From NCBI GenBank assembly GCA_024635735.1, contig JAGXII010000002.1:1-5833 (forward strand): a stretch of DNA of 5,833 nucleotides. Direction: 5' to 3'. The notes beneath the pieces are model-generated. The model was not told the DNA's origin. It did no database searches and saw nothing but the letters and a program-made list of their open reading frames with translations. Source of the DNA: Christiangramia sp. Lineage in GTDB: Bacteria; Bacteroidota; Bacteroidia; Flavobacteriales; Flavobacteriaceae. The position numbers were made by a program, and so were the translations under genes. Below are positions 1 through 5,633 of the stretch, in pieces. Within the stretch, counting starts at the first letter, position 1. Each line of letters opens with the position of its first letter.

Positions 1-437
1 AAACGATTCCGAAGTTCTTTAAAAAATGTGAGGTCCATATAAACATTTTGATCACCGGGACAATAAAAAGGACCGGCAGCCGAAGTAGCACCACCACAGG
101 CAGTTTGCACGGCATCATCAAACAAAATCATTCCAGGTTCGCGATAGGTCATATTTTGTTGAGCGAATATATTATTCCAGACGTCTTCGGTATCTGCAAG
201 AACAATAGATGAATATTCCCCAAGTTCTTTTTCTTCGTTGGTAAGTTCACGTTGCTCGGTAGATGTGTTGGTATCCTGTAGCTGGTCCAGAACCGATACA
301 TCTCCGTCGCTTAATATAAACTGGGCGATAACAAAGATCACCCCGATAATTCCACCGCCGGCAATAAGTTTACCTTTGCCCGACATTCCCCTGCGATCTT
401 CAACATTGGAACTCTGTCTTCTTCCTCGCCATTTCAT
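1..437 (-). CDS. YpfJ-type neutral zinc metallopeptidase, N-terminal half (partial)
   Basis: The protein begins MKWRGRRQSSNVEDRRG, the hallmark N-terminus of the YpfJ/KPN_02809 family (Pfam Zn_peptidase), and the first 145 residues are in the window. One membrane segment spans about residues 24-42 (LIAGGGIIGVIFVIAQFIL) after a basic N-terminus, so the bulk probably lies in the periplasm. A variable linker (about 45-75) leads into the conserved domain, with family blocks LADTEDVW (80-87) and GPFYCPGDQNVY (122-133) and cysteines C114 and C126. The HExxH zinc motif of the family lies further downstream and is cut off by the window edge, so peptidase activity cannot be judged. The start ATG (435-437) follows the rluA stop by 53 nt; another ATG 8 nt upstream is out of frame. 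A possible -7 element (TATTTTTA, 461-454) lacks a partner TTG. The substrate is unknown; the family assignment is firm. Confidence 0.9.
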   Translation of the reverse strand, partial: MKWRGRRQSSNVEDRRGMSGKGKLIAGGGIIGVIFVIAQFILSDGDVSVLDQLQDTNTSTEQRELTNEEKELGEYSSIVLADTEDVWNNIFAQQNMTYREPGMILFDDAVQTACGGATSAAGPFYCPGDQNVYMDLTFFKELRNR

Positions 438-469
438 AATTTCATATTTTTACTAAAAATAGAAATAAA

Positions 470-505
470 AATGCTGCTATTTCCAGAATTTTAAAGAACA
501 GCATT
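470..505 (-). terminator. Possible weak intrinsic terminator of the rluA-family gene
   Basis: On the minus strand, AATGCTGTT (505-497) can pair with AGCAGCATT (478-470), giving 9 pairs including one G-T. The loop is 18 nt and an interrupted T tract (TTTTATTT, about 470-463) follows. The 5' arm includes the last codons of the pseudouridine synthase gene and its stop codon lies in the loop. The long loop and broken T tract make this weak; partial read-through into the peptidase gene is plausible. Confidence 0.4.
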
Positions 506-1192
506 CCAGATAGGATCTGTGGGTGGGGGAGCGGTAATATGAACAGGTATTTTCTTCACGGGATGCTCAAACTTTAATTCCCGGGCATGAAGATGAATGC
601 TGGCATCCTTATTACTTCTGTCAAATCCATATTTAAGATCACCTTTAATAGGACAACCAATAGAAGAAAGCTGACTCCTAATTTGATGATGCCTGCCGGT
701 ATGAAGATCTACTTCCAGCAAATAATAGTTATCTAATTCTTTTATCAACCTATATTCAAGGATCGCTTTTTTACTATCCGGAACTTCTTTGGTATTTGCA
801 TAAGACTTATTCTGCTTCGGATTTCTTTTTAGAAAGTGAACGAGTTCATCCTGATCTTTTGGCGGCTTATTTTTCACCACGGCCCAGTAGGTTTTTTCAG
901 CTTCTTTTTTCTGAAATAATTTATTCAGACGCGGAAGTGCTTTGGAAGTTTTTGAAAACAGGACGATTCCACTGGTGGGCCTGTCAAGCCTGTGAACCAC
1001 GCCCAGATATACGTTTCCGGGTTTATTGTATTTTTCTTTTAAGTAAGATTTTACAACTTCACTAAGAGGTTTATCGCCTGTCTTATCTCCCTGGACAATA
1101 TCACCGGGCCTTTTATTTACAACGATAATGTGGTTGTCTTCGTAAAGAACCTCGAGATTATCTTTATTGGAATGTATATTATCTAAACTCAA
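491..1192 (-). CDS. RluA-family RNA pseudouridine synthase
   Basis: This 233-residue protein converts uridine to pseudouridine in rRNA or tRNA in the cytoplasm. It carries the RluA catalytic signature HRLDRPTSG (67-75) with catalytic Asp70. It also has the conserved N-terminal strand LEVLYEDNHIIVVNK (13-27) and the block LHTGRHHQIRSQLSSIG (163-179). It has no N-terminal S4 domain, as in the short RluA members, and its length suits a single catalytic domain. The exact target uridine cannot be read from the sequence. No in-frame ATG exists: the only internal methionine is absent and an in-frame stop lies at 1225-1223, so the start is most likely TTG at 1192-1190, twelve codons before the conserved fold. 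It follows panB on the same strand across a 141-nt gap filled by heptamer repeats and hairpins, so co-transcription is possible but not shown. The family is certain, the start less so. Confidence 0.93.
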   Translation of the reverse strand: MSLDNIHSNKDNLEVLYEDNHIIVVNKRPGDIVQGDKTGDKPLSEVVKSYLKEKYNKPGNVYLGVVHRLDRPTSGIVLFSKTSKALPRLNKLFQKKEAEKTYWAVVKNKPPKDQDELVHFLKRNPKQNKSYANTKEVPDSKKAILEYRLIKELDNYYLLEVDLHTGRHHQIRSQLSSIGCPIKGDLKYGFDRSNKDASIHLHARELKFEHPVKKIPVHITAPPPTDPIWNAVL

Positions 1193-1205
1193 ATCAGGAA
1201 TAAGT

Positions 1206-1227
1206 TTTAAGAAGAATTTTTCTTAAA
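1206..1227 (-). other. AT-rich hairpin in front of the rluA-family start
   Basis: TTTAAGAA (1206-1213) and TTCTTAAA (1220-1227) form a perfect 8-bp stem around a 6-nt loop. It ends 13 nt before the TTG start at 1192, so in RNA it would sit close to the ribosome landing site. No T tract follows on the minus strand, which argues against a normal terminator. It could be a leader structure affecting translation or chance in AT-rich DNA. Confidence 0.35.
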
Positions 1228-1238
1228 TACAACTTCTT

Positions 1239-1265
1239 AAGTTAGAGTTTTCAACTTTCTAACTT
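1239..1265 (-). other. Inverted copy of the repeat unit, able to form a hairpin with the array
   Basis: AAGTTAGA (1239-1246) is the exact reverse complement of TCTAACTT (1258-1265), which spans the junction of the variant unit and the first perfect heptamer. The nearest pairing gives an 8-bp stem with an 11-nt loop. The same octamer recurs at each unit junction in the array, so the single inverted copy could pair with any repeat unit in the panB-rluA transcript. Whether this terminates, attenuates or only stabilises the panB message is unknown. Confidence 0.5.
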
Positions 1266-1335
1266 CTAACTTCTAACTTCTAACTTCTAACTTCTAACTT
1301 CTAACTTCTAACTTCTAACTTCTAACTTCTAACTT
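1253..1335. repeat. Heptamer tandem repeat (AACTTCT), ten perfect copies
   Basis: Ten perfect head-to-tail copies of AACTTCT (AGAAGTT on the minus strand) run from 1261 to 1330. They are flanked by an 8-nt variant AACTTTCT (1253-1260) and a partial copy AACTT (1331-1335). One detached copy lies at 1231-1237. The panB stop codon TAA (1336-1334) shares bases with the last partial copy, so the array starts exactly where panB ends and fills most of the gap to the rluA-family gene. It is not translated in the panB frame. Ten identical units suggest recent slippage or homogenisation and probably variable copy number between strains. No spacers are present, so this is not CRISPR. Confidence 0.97.
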
Positions 1336-2152
1336 AGTACTGTTCATCGTCTGAAGGGAAATCCTTGCTTTTCACATCATCGCGGTAGTTTTCAAAGGCT
1401 TTTGTCATTTCGGCATGAAGATCGGCGTAACGTCTCAGGAATCTTGGATTGAATTCATGGGTCATACCTAACATATCATGCACGACCAGTACCTGGCCAT
1501 CTACACCGTTTCCGGCACCAATTCCAATCACTGGAATACTAACACTTTCGGCAACTTCTTTTGCGAGATCCGCAGGAACTTTTTCAAGCACCACAGCGAA
1601 ACACCCTATTTTTTCAAGCATTTTGGCGTCGCTCTTAAGCTTTTCGGCCTCCTCCTCTTGACGGGCTCTTACCGTATAGGTTCCGAATTTATAAATAGAT
1701 TGAGGGGTAAGGCCTAAATGCCCCATAACTGGAATACCTGCATGCAGGATACGTTTAATAGAATCCTTTACTTCCTTTCCTCCTTCAAGTTTTACAGCAT
1801 GAGCGCCACTTTCTTTCATGATCCTGATCGCAGATCGCAAAGCTTCTCGTGGATCACTCTGATAACTTCCAAAAGGAAGATCAACTACAACCAGGGCGCG
1901 TTGAATAGCCCTCACCACACTGGTGGCATGATAAATCATCTGGTCCAGCGTTATAGGAAGAGTGGTTTCGTGTCCCGCCATGACGTTACTGGCTGAGTCT
2001 CCAACCAGAATCACATCTATGCCTGCGCCATCAACTATTTTCGCCATAGAGAAATCATAAGCGGTTAACATGGCAATCTTTTCGCCATTACTTTTCATAT
2101 CTACTAATGACTTGGTGGTTATTCTTTTGTATTCCTTTTTCGCAACAGACAT
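1334..2152 (-). CDS. panB: 3-methyl-2-oxobutanoate hydroxymethyltransferase (ketopantoate hydroxymethyltransferase)
   Basis: PanB transfers a hydroxymethyl group from 5,10-methylene-tetrahydrofolate to 2-oxoisovalerate, giving ketopantoate, the first committed step of pantothenate and CoA synthesis in the cytoplasm. The 272 residues match the usual length (about 264 in E. coli). Family blocks are clear: TAYDFSMAKIVDGAGIDV (30-47), GDS (51-53), VDLPFGSY (90-97), KLEGG (121-125), MGHLGLTPQS (143-152), LEKVP (189-193) and IGIGAGN (209-215). By alignment to the E. coli enzyme the metal ligands are Asp52, Asp91 and Glu123 and the catalytic base is Glu190, all present. The acidic tail (DDEQY) is not conserved. 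The ATG is at 2152-2150, with a likely promoter just upstream (2174-2206). Other pantothenate genes are not in the window. The next gene on the strand is the rluA-family gene. Confidence 0.98.
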   Translation of the reverse strand: MSVAKKEYKRITTKSLVDMKSNGEKIAMLTAYDFSMAKIVDGAGIDVILVGDSASNVMAGHETTLPITLDQMIYHATSVVRAIQRALVVVDLPFGSYQSDPREALRSAIRIMKESGAHAVKLEGGKEVKDSIKRILHAGIPVMGHLGLTPQSIYKFGTYTVRARQEEEAEKLKSDAKMLEKIGCFAVVLEKVPADLAKEVAESVSIPVIGIGAGNGVDGQVLVVHDMLGMTHEFNPRFLRRYADLHAEMTKAFENYRDDVKSKDFPSDDEQY

Positions 2153-2163
2153 TGGCTTTTATT

Positions 2164-2171
2164 TAAATTTG
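2164..2171 (+). promoter_or_regulatory. Possible -7 element for the plus-strand NTF2-like gene
   Basis: TAAATTTG matches TAnnTTTG exactly and lies 45 nt before the ATG at 2217. The upstream partner is poor: the best is TTC at 2139-2141, 22 nt away, with one mismatch to TTG. It lies only 2 nt beyond the opposing panB -7 element, so polymerases at the two sites would interfere if both are used. Confidence 0.3.
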
Positions 2172-2173
2172 AG

Positions 2174-2206
2174 TAAAAGTAGTAAATTCGGGCACCACAT
2201 TCAAAA
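2174..2206 (-). promoter_or_regulatory. Likely panB promoter, Bacteroidota type
   Basis: On the minus strand TTTTG (2206-2202) is followed after 20 nt by TACTTTTA (2181-2174). This fits the Bacteroidota primary sigma-factor pattern TTG, 17-23 nt, TAnnTTTG with one mismatch at the last base. It would give a leader of roughly 15 nt before the panB ATG at 2152. It lies in the 64-bp divergent gap shared with the plus-strand gene. Confidence 0.5.
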
Positions 2207-2216
2207 CTACAGAATC

Positions 2217-2675
2217 ATGAAAAAAATAATTTTCCTTGCTCTAATTTCCATTAGTATGTCCGCATTTTCCCAAAGCAGTTCTTCAGAAAATACTCCCCAA
2301 CAATTAGTTGAAGATTTTTTTATCGCTTTTCATAAACAAGATACTATAAAACTTCAGGAGTTCGCCAGTGATAATGCAAGATTACAGTCGGTTTCATTAG
2401 ATGAAGAAGGAAAGACTAAACTGATGACAGAGAATTATTCGAAATTATTAAAAGGTATTGCAGCCATTCCTTCAGATGCTACCTTTCAGGAAAAGTTGCA
2501 CGAATTTAGAATTGAAGAAAATGGTTTGTTGGCTACAGTTACCACGCCGTATTCATTTTATTACAACGGAAATTTTTCACATTGCGGCGTAAACATCTTT
2601 CAGCTCGTAAAATTTAGCGGTGAATGGAAAATTGTTTATTTAATTGATAGCAGGATGAAGGAAGGCTGCGACTAA
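2217..2675 (+). CDS. Exported NTF2-like / lumazine-binding-like small protein
   Basis: This 152-residue protein begins with a signal peptide (MKKIIFLALISISMSAFSQ) with probable cleavage after AFS, leaving Gln19 first, as is common in Flavobacteria; it should be periplasmic or secreted. The mature part resembles the NTF2-like superfamily (SnoaL / putative lumazine-binding group). An N-terminal helix is seen at PQQLVEDFFIAFHKQDTIKL (27-46), then strands, and a conserved ending with FSHCGVNIFQLVK (120-132), GEWKIVYLIDSR (135-146) and EGC (149-151). Two cysteines, C123 and C151, could pair in the periplasm (inference). No catalytic residue set is recognised and the ligand is unknown. The same frame stays open upstream to an ATG at 2070, but that would run through panB and bury the signal peptide, so the start at 2217 is chosen. 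It is the only plus-strand gene here. Confidence 0.85.
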   Translation: MKKIIFLALISISMSAFSQSSSSENTPQQLVEDFFIAFHKQDTIKLQEFASDNARLQSVSLDEEGKTKLMTENYSKLLKGIAAIPSDATFQEKLHEFRIEENGLLATVTTPYSFYYNGNFSHCGVNIFQLVKFSGEWKIVYLIDSRMKEGCD

Positions 2676-3709
2676 ATATTTTTTACACATCTAAAACCTG
2701 TATGCTCCAGCCCACTATCTGGGGCTGAACTCATTCTTGCCGAATTCCGGTATCCGGTGCAGTAACTTTCACTACATAGAAAAGAGCCTCCACGAATCAC
2801 TTTTTGTTGATCCTGGATATTTTCAAATTCCTTGAAATAACCGTCGGTACGCAGGTTTAATTTTGAATAGGCATCGGGATGATAAGTATCGAGGCACCAT
2901 TCCCAAACATTCCCCGAGGTATCATATAATCCAAAGCCGTTTGCAGGGAAACTTTTTACCGGAGCCATTTTTTCAAAATTATCTTCCGTCTCACTTTTAA
3001 AAGGAAAACTGCCCTGGAAAAAATTAGCTTTTTGAGTGGCGACTTCAAACTCATCCCCCCAGTTGTATACTTCTCCAATTTCACCACCACGGTTTAAATA
3101 TTCGAATTCAGCTTCCGAGGGCAATCTTTTTCCAGCCCATTTTGAATATGCCATTGCATCATACCAGGAGACTTGAACTACCGGGTAATTATTTTTTCCT
3201 TCAATATCAGAATCTGGTCCCTCCGGATGTTTCCAGTTGGCGCCTTTAACAAACTTCCACCAATATTGAGGGTTTTTTGAGTCAAAAACCAGGGATCCAG
3301 CTTCATATTTTTTTCCTCTAATTTCAAAAGATCGTTCGGCCGTGGTGACATAGCCAGTTGCATTTACAAATTCCCTGAACTGTGCATTCGTAACTTCAGT
3401 CTGGTCTACCCATAAATCTGATATCTTTTCGATATGTCTTGGGAATTCATCTCTTTTCGCCTGGCTACCAGAGGCTCCCATTCGGTATTTACCTCCTTTT
3501 ATCAGGACCATATTATCGGTGAAAGCTGAATCTTCACGGGTTTTTATAAAAGAGATTTCTTTGAGGTAATTCTCGTGATAATTAATTTTTTCCTGAACCG
3601 GTTCAGGTTCTACAACCAGTTCCGGTTGCGATTTTTTAGACTCTTCACAGGAATTAAGGATAAAAATCAGGAAGAAAAGAAGATGATATAATTTGATATT
3701 TGATGACAT
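2672..3709 (-). CDS. Formylglycine-generating enzyme (sulfatase-modifying factor), lipoprotein
   Basis: This family oxidises a cysteine in sulfatases (CxPxR motif) to formylglycine using oxygen and copper. The 345-residue protein has a lipoprotein signal peptide with lipobox LNSC (Cys21) and a linker to about residue 60. The FGE-sulfatase domain then fills residues 65-343. Blocks close to human SUMF1 are GANWKHPEGPD (156-166), PVVQVSWYDAMAY (176-188), AGKRLPSEAEFEY (192-204), GNVWEW (266-271), RGGSFLCSESYCTGYR (306-321) and GFRC (338-341). The catalytic pair Cys312 and Cys317 corresponds to human Cys336 and Cys341, and Ser309 to human Ser333. This separates it from GldJ/GldK-type relatives, which lack the cysteines. 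It should therefore be an active enzyme on the periplasmic side of a membrane. The frame extends to a TTG at 3730, but that lies inside the promoter -7 element, so the ATG at 3709-3707 is used. No sulfatase gene is adjacent. The 3' end overlaps the convergent gene by 4 bp. Confidence 0.92.
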   Translation of the reverse strand: MSSNIKLYHLLFFLIFILNSCEESKKSQPELVVEPEPVQEKINYHENYLKEISFIKTREDSAFTDNMVLIKGGKYRMGASGSQAKRDEFPRHIEKISDLWVDQTEVTNAQFREFVNATGYVTTAERSFEIRGKKYEAGSLVFDSKNPQYWWKFVKGANWKHPEGPDSDIEGKNNYPVVQVSWYDAMAYSKWAGKRLPSEAEFEYLNRGGEIGEVYNWGDEFEVATQKANFFQGSFPFKSETEDNFEKMAPVKSFPANGFGLYDTSGNVWEWCLDTYHPDAYSKLNLRTDGYFKEFENIQDQQKVIRGGSFLCSESYCTGYRNSARMSSAPDSGLEHTGFRCVKNI

Positions 3710-3727
3710 TTTTTGAAAAATATGGGG

Positions 3728-3759
3728 CAAATATAATCATAAAAAAACCGGAAAATCAA
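3728..3759 (-). promoter_or_regulatory. Promoter of the formylglycine-generating enzyme gene
   Basis: On the minus strand TTG (3759-3757) is followed after 21 nt by TATATTTG (3735-3728), a full match to the Bacteroidota promoter TTG-N17-23-TAnnTTTG. Transcription would start near 3722, leaving a leader of about 13 nt before the ATG at 3709. The upstream element lies inside the terminator hairpin of the preceding alcohol dehydrogenase gene. Confidence 0.6.
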
Positions 3760-3777
3760 GGCTTTGACTTCCGGTTT
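3741..3777 (-). terminator. Intrinsic terminator of the alcohol dehydrogenase gene
   Basis: On the minus strand AAACCGGAA (3777-3769) pairs with TTCCGGTTT (3753-3745), a perfect 9-bp stem. An inner TCAA/TTGA (3767-3764 and 3760-3757) could extend it past a small bulge. The 3' arm runs directly into a seven-T tract (3747-3741). The stem begins 22 nt after the dehydrogenase stop codon. Confidence 0.85.
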
Positions 3778-3799
3778 CCAATTAAATTTAAAACTGTTA

Positions 3800-4813
3800 T
3801 TATGGTTTTAAAACTACTCTGAATCTTGCTTTATTATTTATCATCTGTTCGTAGGCCTCATTAACCTTATCCAATGGATACTCTTCTATCATGGGAGTCG
3901 TTCCGGTCATTGCACTGAATTTTAAGGTATCTTCAGAATCTATTGCCGTTCCACTTGGCCATCCGGCTGCAGATTTTCGTCCCATTAACAATTGCATTGG
4001 AGAGACTTCTATAGGTTCACCTGTTGCGGCCACCATTAAAAGTTTACCATCAATTCCAAGTCCGTCTACTACAGATGAAATCGCATCACTATGTGGGGCA
4101 GTGGCAAGGATCAATTTTGCTCCTCCTAATTTTTGTAATTCTTCGGCACCATTCTTTTCTCCGGTATTAATAAAATGATGGGCACCAAGTTTCTTAGCAA
4201 GATCTTTTTTATCGTTACTATGGGAGATGGCGACAGTTCGCATTCCCATTTTTGAAGCATACTGAATTGCGAGATGTCCAAGCCCTCCAATACCCTGAAC
4301 GGCTACCACATCTCCTGCACGGATTCCTGAATTTCTAAGAGCATTGTAAACGGTAATCCCTGCGCATAGAAGTGGTGCGGCATCGGTTGAAGATAATTCG
4401 TCAGGAATAGCCGCGATTGCTTCGTTAGGAGCAGTCATATATTCCGCATACCCTCCATCATAAGAAATACCGCTTATTTTTCCGTTTTGGCAATTAATAA
4501 AATCTCCGCGCCTGCAAGGTTCACATTCAAAGCAGTGACCTCCATGCCATCCTACACCAACTCGTTGTCCTTTCTCCCAGTTCGATACATTTTCTCCAGC
4601 TTCTTCCACAATTCCCACCACTTCATGGCCTGGAATTCTTGGGTATTCAAGTCCCGGGAATCCGCCTTCTTTTACAAAATTATCACTGTGACATATACCA
4701 CAAGCCTCAACTTTGATTAAAATATCATTTTTTCCCGGAGAAGGTTTATCTACATCTTTTACAATAAAATCTCCACCTGCTTTTTCGATTACTGCAGCTT
4801 TCATTTTTTTCAT
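3800..4813 (-). CDS. Zinc-dependent alcohol dehydrogenase (MDR family)
   Basis: A 337-residue medium-chain dehydrogenase that interconverts an alcohol and an aldehyde with NAD(P) in the cytoplasm. The catalytic-zinc ligands are visible: Cys41 (GICHSD), His63-Glu64 (GHE) and Cys150. The four-cysteine structural zinc loop is Cys94, Cys97, Cys100 and Cys108. The Rossmann motif is GIGGLGH (174-180). The second strand ends in VAISHSNDKK (194-203) without the acidic residue that usually selects NAD, which leans towards NADPH (inference). The compact length resembles AdhP and cinnamyl-alcohol-dehydrogenase-like members rather than the longer class III enzymes. The substrate cannot be read. Two in-frame ATGs, at 4813 and 4804, are possible; the A-rich stretch upstream does not decide between them. 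A strong terminator follows, so the transcript ends here. No convincing promoter was found in the 121-nt gap upstream. Confidence 0.95.
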   Translation of the reverse strand: MKKMKAAVIEKAGGDFIVKDVDKPSPGKNDILIKVEACGICHSDNFVKEGGFPGLEYPRIPGHEVVGIVEEAGENVSNWEKGQRVGVGWHGGHCFECEPCRRGDFINCQNGKISGISYDGGYAEYMTAPNEAIAAIPDELSSTDAAPLLCAGITVYNALRNSGIRAGDVVAVQGIGGLGHLAIQYASKMGMRTVAISHSNDKKDLAKKLGAHHFINTGEKNGAEELQKLGGAKLILATAPHSDAISSVVDGLGIDGKLLMVAATGEPIEVSPMQLLMGRKSAAGWPSGTAIDSEDTLKFSAMTGTTPMIEEYPLDKVNEAYEQMINNKARFRVVLKP

Positions 4814-4867
4814 ATGTATTTTTTTTAATAGTCATTCAATTAAACGAGTCCAAAATAGACGCATTTC

Positions 4868-4893
4868 ATCTTCTTTTTTCGGGAAAAGAAGAT
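4868..4893. other. 10-bp hairpin in the CPBP-adh gap
   Basis: ATCTTCTTTT (4868-4877) and AAAAGAAGAT (4884-4893) are perfect inverted arms around a 6-nt loop TTCGGG. The hairpin starts 42 nt after the protease stop codon on the minus strand. No T tract follows on either strand, so it is not a classic terminator. It might protect the 3' end of the upstream message or be a protein-binding site. Otherwise the 121-nt gap (4814-4934) holds nothing recognisable. Confidence 0.4.
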
Positions 4894-4934
4894 ACAAAAT
4901 GATAGACGGAACACTTTTTAAGGCTATGTTAATT

Positions 4935-5624
4935 CTATGGAAGAGTAAAAGGGAGCATAAAAAGCAACACCATGGAATTATTCATGCTATGCATAAGTAC
5001 GGGCCATATCATTCCTTTATTTTCGAGTTTGATTTTCCCAAAGAAAAAGCCAGCAATAATCCTGGGAGCTATCATCATGAATAAAGTAAGATCAAGCTGA
5101 AAACTATCTACGTAATTAAAAATATGAACAAAGCCGAAGATAATTGCACCGGCAATCCAGATTACCAGATATTGACGATACAACCAAAAACAGATCTTTT
5201 TGAGAGCTTTTTCAGGGATAAGTTCTCCCAGAGCATAATATATTAGAAAAAGAGTGGCAAAAAGTAAGGTATAGCGCAGTATCCAGTGGCCTTTTTCAGG
5301 AATTAACAGAAGTCCGATGATATAAAGTAAAGCACAAATGAAAAGTTTTATACTTTCCTGAGAAGGCTTAAGCAAACTTCTAAAGATACTCTCTTCAATA
5401 ATGGGGGCTGCAATAATCGCCAGAAATATGAATTTAAAGGGATTGTTGCCCAGTAATTCAAAAAGATCTGATTGCTCATAACGGTCAAAATCAACTACAG
5501 GGAAGAATTGAGTTACCAGACTTAGAATAATAAAGAATATAAAATAGCAGGCAATCATCAAAAGAAAATTCCGAGACAGATTTTTCAATTTGGCTACTGG
5601 GTCGTTATGCCTTAATATATTCAA
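4935..5624 (-). CDS. CPBP family intramembrane metalloprotease (CAAX protease / Abi type)
   Basis: This 229-residue integral membrane protein has about six to seven hydrophobic segments (roughly 20-40, 63-76, 93-108, 117-134, 153-168, 181-197, 207-226). It carries the CPBP protease motifs in order: EESIFR (Glu77, Glu78, Arg82), FGFVH (Phe163, His167) and MHSMNN (His212, Asn216). The active-site set is intact, so a working protease is likely. Family members process prenylated proteins in eukaryotes and have roles such as bacteriocin immunity or anti-sigma factor cleavage in bacteria; the substrate here is unknown. No ATG lies before the first membrane segment. The only good early start is TTG at 5624-5622, with another TTG at codon 13 (5588). 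The gene begins 9 nt after the serine dehydratase stop, which suggests co-transcription. TACATTTG (5629-5622) resembles a -7 element but has no TTG partner at the right distance. Confidence 0.88.
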   Translation of the reverse strand: MNILRHNDPVAKLKNLSRNFLLMIACYFIFFIILSLVTQFFPVVDFDRYEQSDLFELLGNNPFKFIFLAIIAAPIIEESIFRSLLKPSQESIKLFICALLYIIGLLLIPEKGHWILRYTLLFATLFLIYYALGELIPEKALKKICFWLYRQYLVIWIAGAIIFGFVHIFNYVDSFQLDLTLFMMIAPRIIAGFFFGKIKLENKGMIWPVLMHSMNNSMVLLFMLPFTLP

Positions 5625-5633
5625 ATGTAAATT

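Noticed and set aside
1..437. Peptidase as an inactive or truncated gene because HExxH is absent
   Set aside because: The motif normally lies beyond residue 145, and the gene is cut only by the window edge; the visible part is intact.
796..1065. Plus-strand open frame opposite the pseudouridine synthase
   Set aside because: It is antisense to a strongly conserved family and its translation resembles no protein; the same holds for plus-strand frames within panB (1449-1996), the dehydrogenase (3891-4720) and at 238-456.
1253..1335. Short direct repeats as a CRISPR array
   Set aside because: Units are 7 bp and contiguous with no spacers; there are no cas genes.
2070..2216. Longer plus-strand start for the NTF2-like gene at 2070
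   Set aside because: It would run antisense through the start of panB and place 49 residues before a clear signal peptide beginning at 2217.
3178..3363. Minus-strand 61-codon frame inside the formylglycine-generating enzyme
   Set aside because: It is an alternative frame of a conserved catalytic domain with no independent support.
3710..3730. TTG start at 3730 adding seven residues to the formylglycine-generating enzyme
   Set aside because: The TTG lies inside the -7 promoter element, and the ATG at 3709 gives a clean lipoprotein signal peptide.
4823..4855. Promoter for the alcohol dehydrogenase (TTTTG, 20 nt, TATTAAAA)
   Set aside because: Only the TA of the -7 element matches TAnnTTTG; spacing alone is not enough.
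4713..5084. Plus-strand open frame across the CPBP-adh gap
   Set aside because: It overlaps the ends of two well-supported minus-strand genes, and its translation lacks any recognisable domain or signal peptide.
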